From: Bog-473 sp963821755
GTDB taxonomy: Bacteria > Actinomycetota > Acidimicrobiia > Acidimicrobiales > RAAP-2
Direction of reading: 5' to 3'
Assembly: GCA_963821755.1 (NCBI GenBank)
Contig: CAWGEX010000003.1
Location: forward strand, 310,001 to 374,000
Length of the DNA: 64,000 bases
Part shown: piece by piece, positions 38,089 through 48,611 of the stretch
Numbering within the stretch: position 1 is the first letter of the stretch
Layout of the letters: the number at the start of each line of letters is the position of its first letter
Notes under the pieces: generated by a model
The model's input: the letters and a program-made list of their open reading frames with translations, nothing else
The model's database searches: none
What the model was told of the DNA's origin: nothing
Program-made: the position numbers and the translations under genes

Positions 38089-39094
38089 CGGTGGCTCCGG
38101 GTACACCGGGGCCGAGCTCCTGCGCTTGCTGGCTGGGCACCCCGACATCGAGGTGACGGTGGTGACCGCCCATGCCCATGCCGGCCAGGTGGTCGGGGAG
38201 CACACACCGTCGTTGGCCGCCGCCTACCCCGGTCTGGTCTACGAGGCGGCCGACCCGAAGGTCATGGACGGCCTGGACCTGGTCTTCTGTGCCCTGCCCC
38301 ACGGGGAGTCACAGCGCATCGTGCCGGAGCTGCGTAGCCGGGTCGGGCTGATCGTGGACCTGGCGGCGGACTTCCGGCTCGTGGACCCCGCCCTCTATCC
38401 CACTTGGTACGGGGAGGCCCACCGAGCCCCGGAGCTCCTGGCCGAGGCTGCGTTCGGCCTGCCCGAGCTCTTCCGGAGCGACCTCAGCGGCGCCACCTTG
38501 ATCGCCTCGGCCGGCTGCTACCCGACGGCGGCCGGGCTGGCCTTGGCCCCGTTGCTGCGGGCCGAGCTGATCGAGGCCAGCGGGATCATCGTCGATGCGG
38601 CGTCGGGCGTCTCCGGAGCCGGGCGTGCCCCCAAGGACACGCTGCATTTCGGGACGGTCGACGAGGACTTCGCGGCCTACGGCCTCCTGACGCACCGCCA
38701 CACGCCCGAGATGGAGCAGATCCTCGGCGCCGAGGTCCTCTTCACGCCGCACCTGGCCCCGATGGTGCGGGGCATCCTGGCTACCTGCTACGGCCGCCCG
38801 GCGGCCGGCGCGGGCACCCTGACCACCGACGACGTGTTGGGAGCGCTGCACGCCGCCTACGACGACGAGCCCTTCATGGTGGTGACCGGTCAGCCCCCGT
38901 CGACCAAGGCCACCGCCGGGTCGAACTGCGCGCACGTCACGGCCCGTGTCGATCCGCGCACGGGGTGGGTGCTCTCCCTATGCGCGCTGGACAACCTGGT
39001 CAAGGGGGCATCGGGACAGGCCGTCCAATGCGCCAACGTGGCCCTGGGCCTTCCCGAGACCACCGGGCTGCCTCTCGCCGGCTTGTACCCGTGA
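38072..39094 (+). CDS. argC: N-acetyl-gamma-glutamyl-phosphate reductase
   Basis: NADPH-dependent third step of arginine synthesis. The Rossmann motif GIIGGSGYTGAELLRLL is at residues 4-20 and the active-site cysteine is in IASAGCYPTAAGLAL (about residue 150). It has SGVSGAGRAPKDTLHFG and the C-terminal DNLVKGASGQAVQ. Length is 340 residues. It opens the arginine operon; the stop overlaps argJ as GTGA. Confidence 0.96.
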   Translation: MKAGIIGGSGYTGAELLRLLAGHPDIEVTVVTAHAHAGQVVGEHTPSLAAAYPGLVYEAADPKVMDGLDLVFCALPHGESQRIVPELRSRVGLIVDLAADFRLVDPALYPTWYGEAHRAPELLAEAAFGLPELFRSDLSGATLIASAGCYPTAAGLALAPLLRAELIEASGIIVDAASGVSGAGRAPKDTLHFGTVDEDFAAYGLLTHRHTPEMEQILGAEVLFTPHLAPMVRGILATCYGRPAAGAGTLTTDDVLGALHAAYDDEPFMVVTGQPPSTKATAGSNCAHVTARVDPRTGWVLSLCALDNLVKGASGQAVQCANVALGLPETTGLPLAGLYP

Positions 39095-40260
39095 GCATCA
39101 CCGCCCCCGCAGGGTTCGTAGCTTCCGGAGGTTCGGCCGGCATCAAGGCAGGCGGGGTGCCCGACGTCGCCGTCGTGGCCACCGCCGACGGCCGGCCGGT
39201 GCCCGCCGCCGGGGTCTTCACGTCCAACCTCGCAGCGGCCGCGCCGGTCCAACTGAGCCGCAGTCACCTTCAGGCCACCGCCGGCCAGGTGGCCGGCGTC
39301 GTCCTCACCTCGGGGAACGCCAATGCGGCCACGGGACACCCGGGCCTCGAGGCGGCGACGCAGCTGTGCACACTGACCGCCCTGGGCATCGGCGCCCGGC
39401 CCGAACAGGTTCTGATCTGCCAGACCGGGTTGATCGGCATACCGTTCCCCATCATCGAGGTGGAGACGAACATCCGCCGGATCGTCGGCGCCCGGGCGGG
39501 CGGGCCGGAGACCGGCGCTGCCGCGGCCCGGGCCATCATGACCACCGACACCGTGCCCAAGGAGGCGCTGGTGCGGGCCGAGGGCTTCACCGTGGGCGCC
39601 ATGGCGAAGGGCGCGGCCATGCTGGCGCCGAACATGGCCACCATGTTGGCGCTGTGCACCACCGATGCGGCGGTCGACCCCGTCACCCTGCAGGCCGCCC
39701 TGCGACTCGCCGTCGACGCGTCCTTCAACGTCATGACGGTGGACGGCTCCACGTCGACCAACGACACGGTGTTGGTGCTGGCCAGCGGGTTGGGGGCCAC
39801 ACCCTCACCCGCCGCGCTCGCCGACGCCCTGACCGAAGCGTGCACCTCCCTGGCCGGGCAGATGGTGGCCGACGCCGAGGGCGCGACCAAGGTGTCGCAC
39901 ATCCGGGTGGTCGGGGCCGCGAGCGACGGCGCGGCGCATCAGGCTGCCCGCAAGGTGGCGGACTCGATGCTGGTGCAGTGTTCCCTGAACGGGGAGGACC
40001 CCTACTGGGGCCGCGTGGTCAGCGAGCTCGGCTCGGCCGGGGTGGACTTCGCCATGGACAAGGTCTCCGTGACCTACGGCGATGTCGTGGTTTGCGCCGG
40101 TGGCGTGGCTGCGGCCCATGACGCCTCGGCCCTGGCTGCGCACCTGGCCGGACGACACATCGAGATCGTCTGCGACCTCGGGCTCGGGACCGGCACCGCC
40201 GCCGTCCTGGGGACCGACCTGGGCTACGGCTACATCGACGAGAACCGGACCACGTCGTGA
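39091..40260 (+). CDS. argJ: Bifunctional ornithine acetyltransferase/N-acetylglutamate synthase
   Basis: ArgJ moves the acetyl group from N-acetylornithine to glutamate, giving a cyclic pathway. The self-cleavage site is clear in KGAAMLAPNMATMLALCTTDA (cleavage before the Thr nucleophile of the ATM motif). DGSTSTNDTVLVLASG and the C-terminal GYGYIDENRTTS are typical. GTG 39091 overlaps the argC stop; length is 389 residues. A separate argE or argA would not be needed for the cycle if the enzyme is bifunctional. Confidence 0.95.
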   Translation: MSITAPAGFVASGGSAGIKAGGVPDVAVVATADGRPVPAAGVFTSNLAAAAPVQLSRSHLQATAGQVAGVVLTSGNANAATGHPGLEAATQLCTLTALGIGARPEQVLICQTGLIGIPFPIIEVETNIRRIVGARAGGPETGAAAARAIMTTDTVPKEALVRAEGFTVGAMAKGAAMLAPNMATMLALCTTDAAVDPVTLQAALRLAVDASFNVMTVDGSTSTNDTVLVLASGLGATPSPAALADALTEACTSLAGQMVADAEGATKVSHIRVVGAASDGAAHQAARKVADSMLVQCSLNGEDPYWGRVVSELGSAGVDFAMDKVSVTYGDVVVCAGGVAAAHDASALAAHLAGRHIEIVCDLGLGTGTAAVLGTDLGYGYIDENRTTS

Positions 40261-41189
40261 CCGTGCCCGAGCCTTCAGCCGAGCCTTCAGCCCAACCGCC
40301 GCCGCGCAACTCGGCCGCGCAGAAGGCGGCCGCCCGCAACACCGCCTCGGTCCTGGTCGAAGCGCTGCCCTACATCCAGAATTTCCTGGGCAAGGTCGTC
40401 GTGGTCAAGTACGGGGGCAATGCGCTCAACGGCTCGTCCGGCGCCGCCGACGAAGCCCTGGCCTCGTTCGCCCAAGATGTCGTGCTCATGCGTGCTGTGG
40501 GCATCCTGCCCGTGGTGGTGCACGGGGGCGGGCCCCAGATCGGCGACCTCATGGCCCGGCTGGGCAAGGAAGCCGAGTTCCGCCACGGCCTGCGGGTGAC
40601 CGACGCCGAGACGCTGGACATCGCACGCATGGTGCTGGTGGGCAAGGTCAACCGCGACATCGTCTCGGCCATCAACGTGCACGGGCCGCTGGCGGTGGGC
40701 ATGTCGGGTGAGGATGCCAACCTGATCACGGCGGCTCAGAGCCACGTCGACCTCGGGTTCGTCGGCAGCGTGGAGGTGGTCGATCCGACCATGCTGCAGC
40801 GCCTGGTGGCCGAGGGGATCGTCCCGGTGGTGGCCACCATCGGCGCCGACGAGGCGGGCCAGGCCTACAACATCAACGCGGATACCGTGGCCGGTGCCCT
40901 GGCCGAGGCGCTCGGGGCCGAGAAACTGATCTTCCTGACCGACATCGAGGGGCTCAGGGTGGTCCCCGACGACCCATCGACCCTGGTGCACTCGGCCAGC
41001 CTCGAGGTGGTCGACGACATCCTGCGGAGCGGGGCGGCCCAGGGCGGCATGATGCCCAAGGTCGAAGCGTGTGCCCGGGCGGTACGGGGCGGCGTGGCCC
41101 GAGCGCACATCCTCGATGGTCGCGTGCCCCATGCCCTCCTACTCGAGCTCTTCACCGACTCGGGGGTGGGAACGATGGTGCTGCCGTGA
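40257..41189 (+). CDS. argB: Acetylglutamate kinase
   Basis: Phosphorylates N-acetylglutamate. Amino-acid-kinase motifs: VVVKYGGNAL (Lys and Gly of the ATP site), VVVHGGGPQIG, GLRVTDAETLDIA, YNINADTVAGALAEALGAEKLIFLTD and GGMMPKVEACA. The first 25 residues contain a duplicated EPSA encoded by a 12-bp repeat (40269-40292). Length is 310 residues. The C-terminal part suggests the arginine-sensitive hexameric type. GTG start overlaps the argJ stop. Confidence 0.95.
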   Translation: MTVPEPSAEPSAQPPPRNSAAQKAAARNTASVLVEALPYIQNFLGKVVVVKYGGNALNGSSGAADEALASFAQDVVLMRAVGILPVVVHGGGPQIGDLMARLGKEAEFRHGLRVTDAETLDIARMVLVGKVNRDIVSAINVHGPLAVGMSGEDANLITAAQSHVDLGFVGSVEVVDPTMLQRLVAEGIVPVVATIGADEAGQAYNINADTVAGALAEALGAEKLIFLTDIEGLRVVPDDPSTLVHSASLEVVDDILRSGAAQGGMMPKVEACARAVRGGVARAHILDGRVPHALLLELFTDSGVGTMVLP

Positions 41190-42472
41190 CGGCCTCGACT
41201 CCCATCGCCGCCTCGACTCCCACGACTCGAACCACCGATCGCCGCGCCCTGATGCGCACCTACGCCGAGCCGCCCGCCACCTTCGTGCGGGGGAGCGGCA
41301 CAAAGCTCTACGACGCCGACGACACCGAGTACCTGGACTTCATCACGGGCCTGGCCGTGGTGTCCCTCGGTCATGCGCATCCGGTGGTCGCCGAGGCCGT
41401 GGCGGCACAGGCCCGCACCCTCAGCCATGTCTCCAACCTGTACGGCAACGAGTTGGGTCCCGAGGTGGCCTTGACCATCGACCGGCTGATCAACGGCGGG
41501 TCGGGGCAGGCCGGCGGCCAGGTGTTCTTCACGAACTCGGGCGCCGAGGCCAACGAGTGCGCCCTGAAGCTGGCTCGCCGATGGGCCGGCCCGGGGCGCT
41601 ACGTCGTCATCACGGCCGACAACTCATTTCACGGGCGGACCCTGGCCACGCTGACGGCCACCGGGCAACCCGAGAAGCACACGCCCTTCCTGCCCCTACC
41701 CGAAGGCTTCGCCTACGTGCCCTACAACGACGTGCCCGCGCTTACCGCCGCGCTCGACGACGCGGTCGACACGGTGGCCGCCGTCCTGATGGAACCGCTG
41801 CAGGGTGAGGGGGGAGTCAACGTGCCGAGCTCGGACTACCTGGGCGCCGTGCGGGAGCTGTGCACCGAGCGGGGCGCGCTCCTCATGCTCGATGAGGTGC
41901 AGACCGGCCTCGGGCGCACCGGCCACTGGTTCGCCTTCCAGGCCCAGGGGCTCAAGCCCGACGTGGTGACCATGGCCAAGGCGTTGGGCAATGGCATGCC
42001 GGTCGGCGCCTGTTGGGCCCGGGCCGAGGTGGCGGCGGCGTTCGGCCCCGGCGATCACGGCTCGACGTTCGGCGGTCAACCCCTGGCATTGGCCGCCGCA
42101 CGGGCCACTCTGGCCGTGATGGAAGCCGAGGACGTGTGTGCCCGCGCCACTCGCGCCGGTGCTCGGCTGCGGGCGGGACTGGCCGGCCTGCCCGGCGTGG
42201 TCTCGGTGCGTGGTGCCGGGCTGCTCCTGGCCGCCCAACTCAGCCAGCTCTTGGCCAAGGAGGTGTCGTCCGCCGCGCTCAGTCACGGCCTCCTGGTCAA
42301 CGCCGTGCGGCCCGATGCGGTGCGGGTGGCCCCGCCCCTGCTGGTCACCGACGACGAGATCGACGCCGCGCTGGCCATCCTGGCCGATGTCATGACGGGC
42401 GTCCTGGCCGATGCCACGGCCGACACCACGGCCGACACCACGACCGCCGCGCCGCCTGAAGCGGAGGCGTGA
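41186..42472 (+). CDS. argD: Acetylornithine aminotransferase
   Basis: PLP-dependent class III transaminase. Motifs: TFVRGSGTKLYDADDTEYLDF, FFTNSGAEANECALKLAR, LLMLDEVQTGLGRTG, and the PLP lysine in VVTMAKALGNGMPVGACW. The N-terminus (ASTPIAASTPTT) and C-terminus (ADATADTTADTT) both show short coding repeats (41192-41221 and about 42406-42441). Length is 428 residues. GTG 41186 overlaps the argB stop. Confidence 0.95.
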   Translation: MTASTPIAASTPTTRTTDRRALMRTYAEPPATFVRGSGTKLYDADDTEYLDFITGLAVVSLGHAHPVVAEAVAAQARTLSHVSNLYGNELGPEVALTIDRLINGGSGQAGGQVFFTNSGAEANECALKLARRWAGPGRYVVITADNSFHGRTLATLTATGQPEKHTPFLPLPEGFAYVPYNDVPALTAALDDAVDTVAAVLMEPLQGEGGVNVPSSDYLGAVRELCTERGALLMLDEVQTGLGRTGHWFAFQAQGLKPDVVTMAKALGNGMPVGACWARAEVAAAFGPGDHGSTFGGQPLALAAARATLAVMEAEDVCARATRAGARLRAGLAGLPGVVSVRGAGLLLAAQLSQLLAKEVSSAALSHGLLVNAVRPDAVRVAPPLLVTDDEIDAALAILADVMTGVLADATADTTADTTTAAPPEAEA

Positions 42473-42476
42473 CGGC

Positions 42477-43437
42477 GTGCCCCACCTCTTCGATATCGAC
42501 GATCTCTCGCCGGCCGACTTTGCCCGCGTGCTCCAGCTCGCCGGCCCCGACCAGCTCGAGCGCGTGCTGGCCGGCCACGGCGTGGCCCTGCTCTTCGAGA
42601 AGCCGTCGGCCCGGACCCGCAACTCAACCGAGATGGCGGTGGACGGGCTGGGCGGCCACCCGGTCTACATCCAGGGCACCGAGGTCGGCCTCGATACGCG
42701 GGAGTCGGCCGAGGACATCGCCCGCACCCTGGGCTGCTACCACCGGATCCTCTGCGCCCGGGTCTTCGACCACGCGGTCTTGCGGCGCATGGCCAGCGCC
42801 CTCGACACCAGCGGCTTCGACGTGCCGGTCGTCAACCTCCTCTCCGACGAGGCGCACCCGTGCCAGGCCATCGCCGATGTCCTCACCCTGCGCGACACGC
42901 TGGGGTCGCTGCCGGGTCTTTCGCTGGCCTACATCGGCGACGCCAACAACATGTGTCGCTCCCTGGCCAAGGCGGCGCTGATGGAGGGCATGGAGTTCAG
43001 GGTGGCCTCGCCCGCCGCCTACTCGTTTTCGGCCGAGGAACTGGCCAGCCTCGAAGCGTTCTCCGATCGGATCGGGCGGGGCGGGACCGTGCGCGCCACG
43101 AACGACCCCAAGGACGCGGCCGCCGGTGCTGACGCCTTCTATACCGACGTGTGGACCAGCATGGGCCAAGAGGAGGAGCGGGCCGCTCGGCTCGAGGCCT
43201 TCTCCGGCTTCATCATCGACGACGCATTGGTCGCTTTGGGCGACGCCGGGCGCCGTGGTGATGCACTGCCTGCCGGCCCACCGGGGCGAGGAGATCTCGG
43301 CGTCGGTGTTCGAAGGGCCCCGAAGTGTGGTGTGGCGCCAGGCCGCCCACCGGCGCACGGCCATGCGGGGCATTCTGGCCTGGTCCATCGAGTCCCCCGC
43401 GTCCATCGAGACCCGGCCCGGGAGCGTCGGATCGTGA
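42477..43437 (+). CDS. argF: Ornithine carbamoyltransferase, frameshifted
   Basis: Makes citrulline from ornithine and carbamoyl phosphate. The carbamoyl-phosphate loop FEKPSARTRNSTEMA (S-x-R-T-R) is near residue 40 and HPCQAIADVLTL near residue 125. One extra base (G near 43245) throws the frame off: after ALVALGDA the expected PGAVVMHCLPAHRGEEIS ... VVWRQAAHRR continues in the next frame to TGA 43435-43437, which overlaps the argR start. HCLPAHR is the ornithine-binding motif, so the enzyme would be inactive without it. Read straight, the frame runs into argR, giving a false ArgF-ArgR fusion. Confidence 0.93.
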
Positions 43438-43976
43438 CCGAGACCACCCGCCCGAACCGCATGACCAAGCCGCAGCGCCAGCACCGCATCACCAGGCTGC
43501 TCGAGGCCCAGGCCGTGACCAGCCAGGGCCAGTTGGTGGCCCTCCTGGCCGACCAGGGGGTCGAGGCCACCCAGACCACGGTCTCGCGCGACCTGGAGGA
43601 CCTGGGGGCGGTCAAGGTGCGCCTGCCCGGCGGCGAGACGGCCTACGCGCTGCCCGAACTCCCGGTGCACCAGATCGCGCCCGAGGACCACCTGCGCCGG
43701 GTGCTGGGGGAGTGGGTGGTCGAGGTGGCCTCCTCGGCCAACCTGGTGGTGTTGCGCACGCCCCCCGGATCGGCCCATGTCGTAGGCTCGGCCCTCGATC
43801 GCAGCGGACTGGACGCGGTCGTCGGCACCGTGGCCGGCGACGACACCGTCCTGGTGATCGTCGATGAGGAGGTGGGGGGCCGGGCCATGGCCGACCGACT
43901 GAGTGACGTGGCCGGGATCGCCGGGGAGAGCAGGCACGCCGGAGAAAGCACAATCGCCTTGCACGGGAAGGACTGA
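43434..43976 (+). CDS. argR: Arginine repressor
   Basis: ArgR represses the arginine operon when bound to arginine. The N-terminal winged helix (KPQRQHRITRLLEAQAVTSQ ... TQTTVSRDLEDLGAVKVR) ends near residue 70; the C-terminal hexamer/arginine domain contains GTVAGDDTVLVIVDEE with the GTxAGDDT arginine motif. Length is 180 residues. GTG 43434 overlaps the argF stop. It is placed inside the operon, giving autoregulation. Confidence 0.95.
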   Translation: MTETTRPNRMTKPQRQHRITRLLEAQAVTSQGQLVALLADQGVEATQTTVSRDLEDLGAVKVRLPGGETAYALPELPVHQIAPEDHLRRVLGEWVVEVASSANLVVLRTPPGSAHVVGSALDRSGLDAVVGTVAGDDTVLVIVDEEVGGRAMADRLSDVAGIAGESRHAGESTIALHGKD

Positions 43977-43978
43977 AG

Positions 43979-45213
<1,235 letters not shown>

Positions 45214-45217
<4 letters not shown>

Positions 45218-47322
45218 CGCTCTGGCACGGCCGCATCTCCACCGGCATGGCCGATGCCGTGGCGGCCTTCACGGTCAGCCTGCCCTACGACCGGCTCCTG
45301 GCGCTCGACGACCTGACCGGGTCGCGGGCCCACGTAAAGGGGCTCGGCAAGGCCGGGATCCTGAGCGACAGCGAGGTGACCACCTTGGTGGAGACCCTGG
45401 ACCTGGTCGAGGAGGAGTTCGCCGAGGGGACGTTCGTCTTCGCCCCCGACGATGAGGACATCCACACCGCGGTGGAACGCCGGGTCACCGAGCTGGCGGG
45501 CGACGTCGGCGCCAAACTGCACACCGGCCGAAGTCGAAACGATCAGGTGGCCACCGACCTGCGCCTGTGGTGCCGCCGCACCCTGATCGAGGTGGCCGGC
45601 GAGATCATGGCGCTCCAGGACATCCTGGCCCAGCGCGCCCTCGATGCCGCCGAGATCTACCTCCCGGGCTACACCCATCTGCAGCGCGCCCAACCGGTGC
45701 TGCTGGCCCACCACCTGCTGGCCCACGGCTGGGCGTTGGCCCGCGACGTCGACCGCCTGTTGGTCACGGTCGACCGCCTCAACGTCTCCCCGTTAGGTGC
45801 GGGGGCGCTGGCCGGCTCGTCGCTCCCACTCGATCCCGACTACGTGGCGGCAGAGCTCGGCTTCCACGGACGGTTCGAGAACTCGCTCGATGCCGTGTCG
45901 GACCGCGACTTCGTGGCGGAGGCTCTCTTCGACCTGGCCCTGATCGGCGTGCACCTGTCGCGCCTGGGCGAGGAGCTCGTGCTGTGGTCGACCGAGGAGT
46001 TCGGCTTCTGCACCCTCGACGACGCCTACGCCACCGGCAGCTCCATGTTGCCCCAGAAGAAGAACCCCGACGTGGCCGAACTGGCCCGCGGCAAGTCGGG
46101 GCGTTTGATCGGTCACCTCAACGCCGTGCTCATCACCCTCAAGGGCCTTCCCCTGGCCTACAACCGGGACCTGCAAGAGGACAAGGAGCCGCTTTTCGAT
46201 GCCGTGATCCAGGTGACGCGGGCGCTCATCGCCCTGCGCGGGGTCTACGAGACGGTCACGTGGAACGAGGAGCGGATGCAGGCCGCGGCGGACGGGCCGG
46301 GCGCCGCGGCCATCGACCTGGCCGAGATGCTGGTCGAAGGCGGCATGCCCTTCCGCCAGGCCCACGCGCTCATCGGGGGACTGGTGCGCGAATCGTTGGA
46401 GCGCCATGTGCCCTTGACCGAGCTGGTGGAGGCCCACCCCGATCTGGGCGAGGCCGCGGTGGAACTGCTCGAGCCCGGGGTGGCGGTGACCCGCCGCCGC
46501 ACGCCGGGGAGTGCGGGCCCGGTTGCCGTCGCTGAGCAGACGGAGCGGTTCGAACGGCGTCGTGAGGTGGACCGGGCCCGCTTGGCCCAATGGCTGCCCG
46601 GTCACACCGGTCAGACGGTCACCGGCAGACGGGTCACACCGGGCTCACCGGATCGCCGGGAACGCCCCTGGGTGAGTGAGCCGTCACCTCGGCCAGCGGG
46701 TGGAACGGCCCGAGGCCATGTGCTGCGCCGGAGCGACCTCGCCGGTGATCCCGTCGCCGTCGCGCCCTGGTTGCTCAACAAGGTGCTGGTCCGGGGGGAC
46801 CGGTCGGGGCGGATCGTCGAGGTCGAGGCCTACCGGGGCCAGTCCGATCCGGCGTCGCATGCCTACCGGGGACTGACCCGCCGGACCGAGGTCATGTTCG
46901 GCCCGCCGGGCCACCTCTACGTGTATTTCACCTACGGGATGCACTGGTGCGCCAACGTGGTCTGCCGGCCCGACGGCGAGGCGGGAGCCGTGCTGATCCG
47001 GGCCCTGGTTCCCCTCGGTGGGGTGGACCAGATGCGACGGGCCCGAACGGCCGCTCGACGGGACCGTGATCTCTGCAACGGTCCCGCCAAGCTGTGCCAG
47101 GCCCTCGGTATCACGGGGGCGGACAACGGCACCGACCTGGTGCGGCGCCGGCCCGGGCCAGGTGCGGCAGGAGACGAGGGCGGGTCGGTTCGTCTGCTCG
47201 ACGACGGGACGCCGCCGCCGAAGCGTCCCGGCCGCGGCACCCGGATCGGCCTCAGCGTCGGGGCAGAACGGCGCTGGCGGTGGTGGGTCGCGGGGGACCG
47301 GGGCGTCTCGCGCCCGGGGTGA
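45214..47322 (+). CDS. argH: Argininosuccinate lyase, apparently fused to 3-methyladenine DNA glycosylase
   Basis: From ATG 45214 one open frame encodes 702 residues. Residues 1 to about 465 are ArgH: LWHGRISTGMAD, HTGRSRNDQVATDLRLW, PGYTHLQRAQPV and the signature GSSMLPQKKNPDVAEL with the catalytic serine. It cleaves argininosuccinate to arginine and fumarate. A linker of about 20 residues with a tandem repeat (46600-46645) leads to an Mpg/AAG domain, with no stop between. ArgH normally ends at this point, so this is either a real fusion, or the stop was lost by an indel; a TGA at 46673-46675 in the next frame would overlap a GTG start. Confidence 0.9.
46600..46645 (+). repeat. Imperfect tandem repeat at the argH-mpg junction
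   Basis: Copies of GGTCACACCGGTCAGAC at 46600-46616, a shortened copy at 46617-46631 and a third from 46632. The copies differ in length, so they change the reading frame and could have removed the argH stop. Confidence 0.7.
46672..47322 (+). CDS. 3-methyladenine DNA glycosylase (AAG/Mpg family)
   Basis: Base-excision-repair glycosylase. The domain shows VLRRSDLAGDPVAVAPWLL, the active-site strand GRIVEVEAYRG (catalytic Glu), RRTEVMFGPPGHLYVYFTYG, and CNGPAKLCQALGI, all typical of AAG. It has about 216 residues from GTG 46672, which is in frame with ArgH, so it may be translated alone or as the C-terminal half of a fusion. mpg genes often follow argH in actinobacteria. Confidence 0.88.
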   Translation: MSEPSPRPAGGTARGHVLRRSDLAGDPVAVAPWLLNKVLVRGDRSGRIVEVEAYRGQSDPASHAYRGLTRRTEVMFGPPGHLYVYFTYGMHWCANVVCRPDGEAGAVLIRALVPLGGVDQMRRARTAARRDRDLCNGPAKLCQALGITGADNGTDLVRRRPGPGAAGDEGGSVRLLDDGTPPPKRPGRGTRIGLSVGAERRWRWWVAGDRGVSRPG

Positions 47323-47335
47323 CGCATTCCGGGCG
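47311..47335 (+). terminator. GC-rich hairpin between mpg and the CAP gene
   Basis: CGCCCGG at 47311-47317 pairs with CCGGGCG at 47329-47335 across an 11-base loop. It overlaps the mpg stop and lies between two convergent genes. There is no U tract, so it is only a weak candidate for a bidirectional terminator. Confidence 0.3.
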
Positions 47336-47371
47336 ATGGCCTTGGGACCGGGCGACGAGAATCGAGACTTG

Positions 47372-48611
47372 CTACGCGTACCAGCCGAGGACGTCGACCA
47401 CCACATCGATGCTGCCGCTGCTGTTGTAGACCGTGATGGTGCCGTTGGCGTTGACGGTGGCCACCGTGAGGTTGGCCCTGACTTCTCCGGGGAACGGGTT
47501 GAGGTCCGAGGCGGTTGTCCTCGCCGGCCCGGGGTAGACGGTGAGATAGGTCGGCATCGTGGGGGAGACCGCGGTGACATTGACCACCGCTGCTCGGGCC
47601 CCGGCGGGGACGCCGGCCAGCCCAACCACCTGCAGGGTCAGGTTGCCGTTGGCGCCGATCGTCTTGGCGCCGCACTGGGTGTCGGACCCGGTGAGTTGGG
47701 ACGGGTCGCCGGCTCTAGTGTCACAGACCCGCACGGGGGAGACTTCGGTGGTGAACTGGCTCCCGGTCCCGCCGGCGGCGGTGTAGTAGCCCGAGACGTC
47801 GACCACCACGTTGGCCGAGGATGAGCTGTAGATGGATATCTCACCGGGCGACGCGCCGCTCGAGAGCGGCACGGTGACACGGTTGGCGGTGACCTCTCCG
47901 GCGACGTAGTTGACATTGGACGCGATGGGTCGCGTGGCTCCTTGGGGGAAGACCGTCAGGTAGCCGGCGGCCGTGGGGCCGACCACCGTCACGTTCAAGA
48001 CGGCGGCGGACACGTTGGCGGGCACCCCGCCGACACCGGCAATCTGCACCGTCATGGTGCTCCCGGCACCGAGCCGCTCGCCGCCACCCGAACCATTGCA
48101 CTGGGCACTCGCGCCCGAGAGCGCGGAAGGGTTCCCGGCCCGGGTGTCACAGACGCGCGTCGGGGCGGTCAGCGGGTTGTAGAGGCCGGCCCCGGCCCCG
48201 CTCGACGCCGTGGGGCTGACGTAGCCTTCGACGTCGACCACGACGTTGGACTGCGCCGAGGAAAAGAGCGAGATGTCGCCGTTGGTCCCGGTGCCGACTT
48301 CGACCAGGTTGGGGACGACGTCACCGGCGCCGAAGTTGATATTGGAGGTATTGGGGGCAGCGGCTCCGGTGGGGAAGGCGGTGATATATCCAGGAGCGGC
48401 GGGGTTGACCGCCGTGACGTTGAGGAGCACGGCGGTGGCATTGGCCGGGACTCCGAAGTTGCCGGTGACGTTGATGGTCTTCGTGGCATCGGCACCGACG
48501 GGGCTGCCGGCGTTGCCGGGCCCGTTGCATTGGGCGGCTGGCCCGGAGAGCGAGGACGGGTTGCCGGACCGGGTGTCACAGATCCGGGTCGGGACGAGTG
48601 GGCTGAAGTCG
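47372..48611 (-). repeat. Three ICDTR/VCDTR modules of the CAP protein
   Basis: Units start with PTRICDTR, PTRVCDTR and PVRVCDTR. Each has the second cysteine (QCN or QCG), AVLLNVT or similar, YITAFP/YLTVFP/YLTVYP, (A/T)SN.N or ASDLN, and a VVVDV.GY ending. They match the three modules in the S53 peptidase unit by unit, including the divergent third copy. Confidence 0.85.

Noticed and set aside
42411..43976. Single ORF joining ArgF and ArgR
   Set aside because: It results from a one-base shift in argF; the ArgF C-terminus lies in the next frame and ends on the GTGA overlap with argR.
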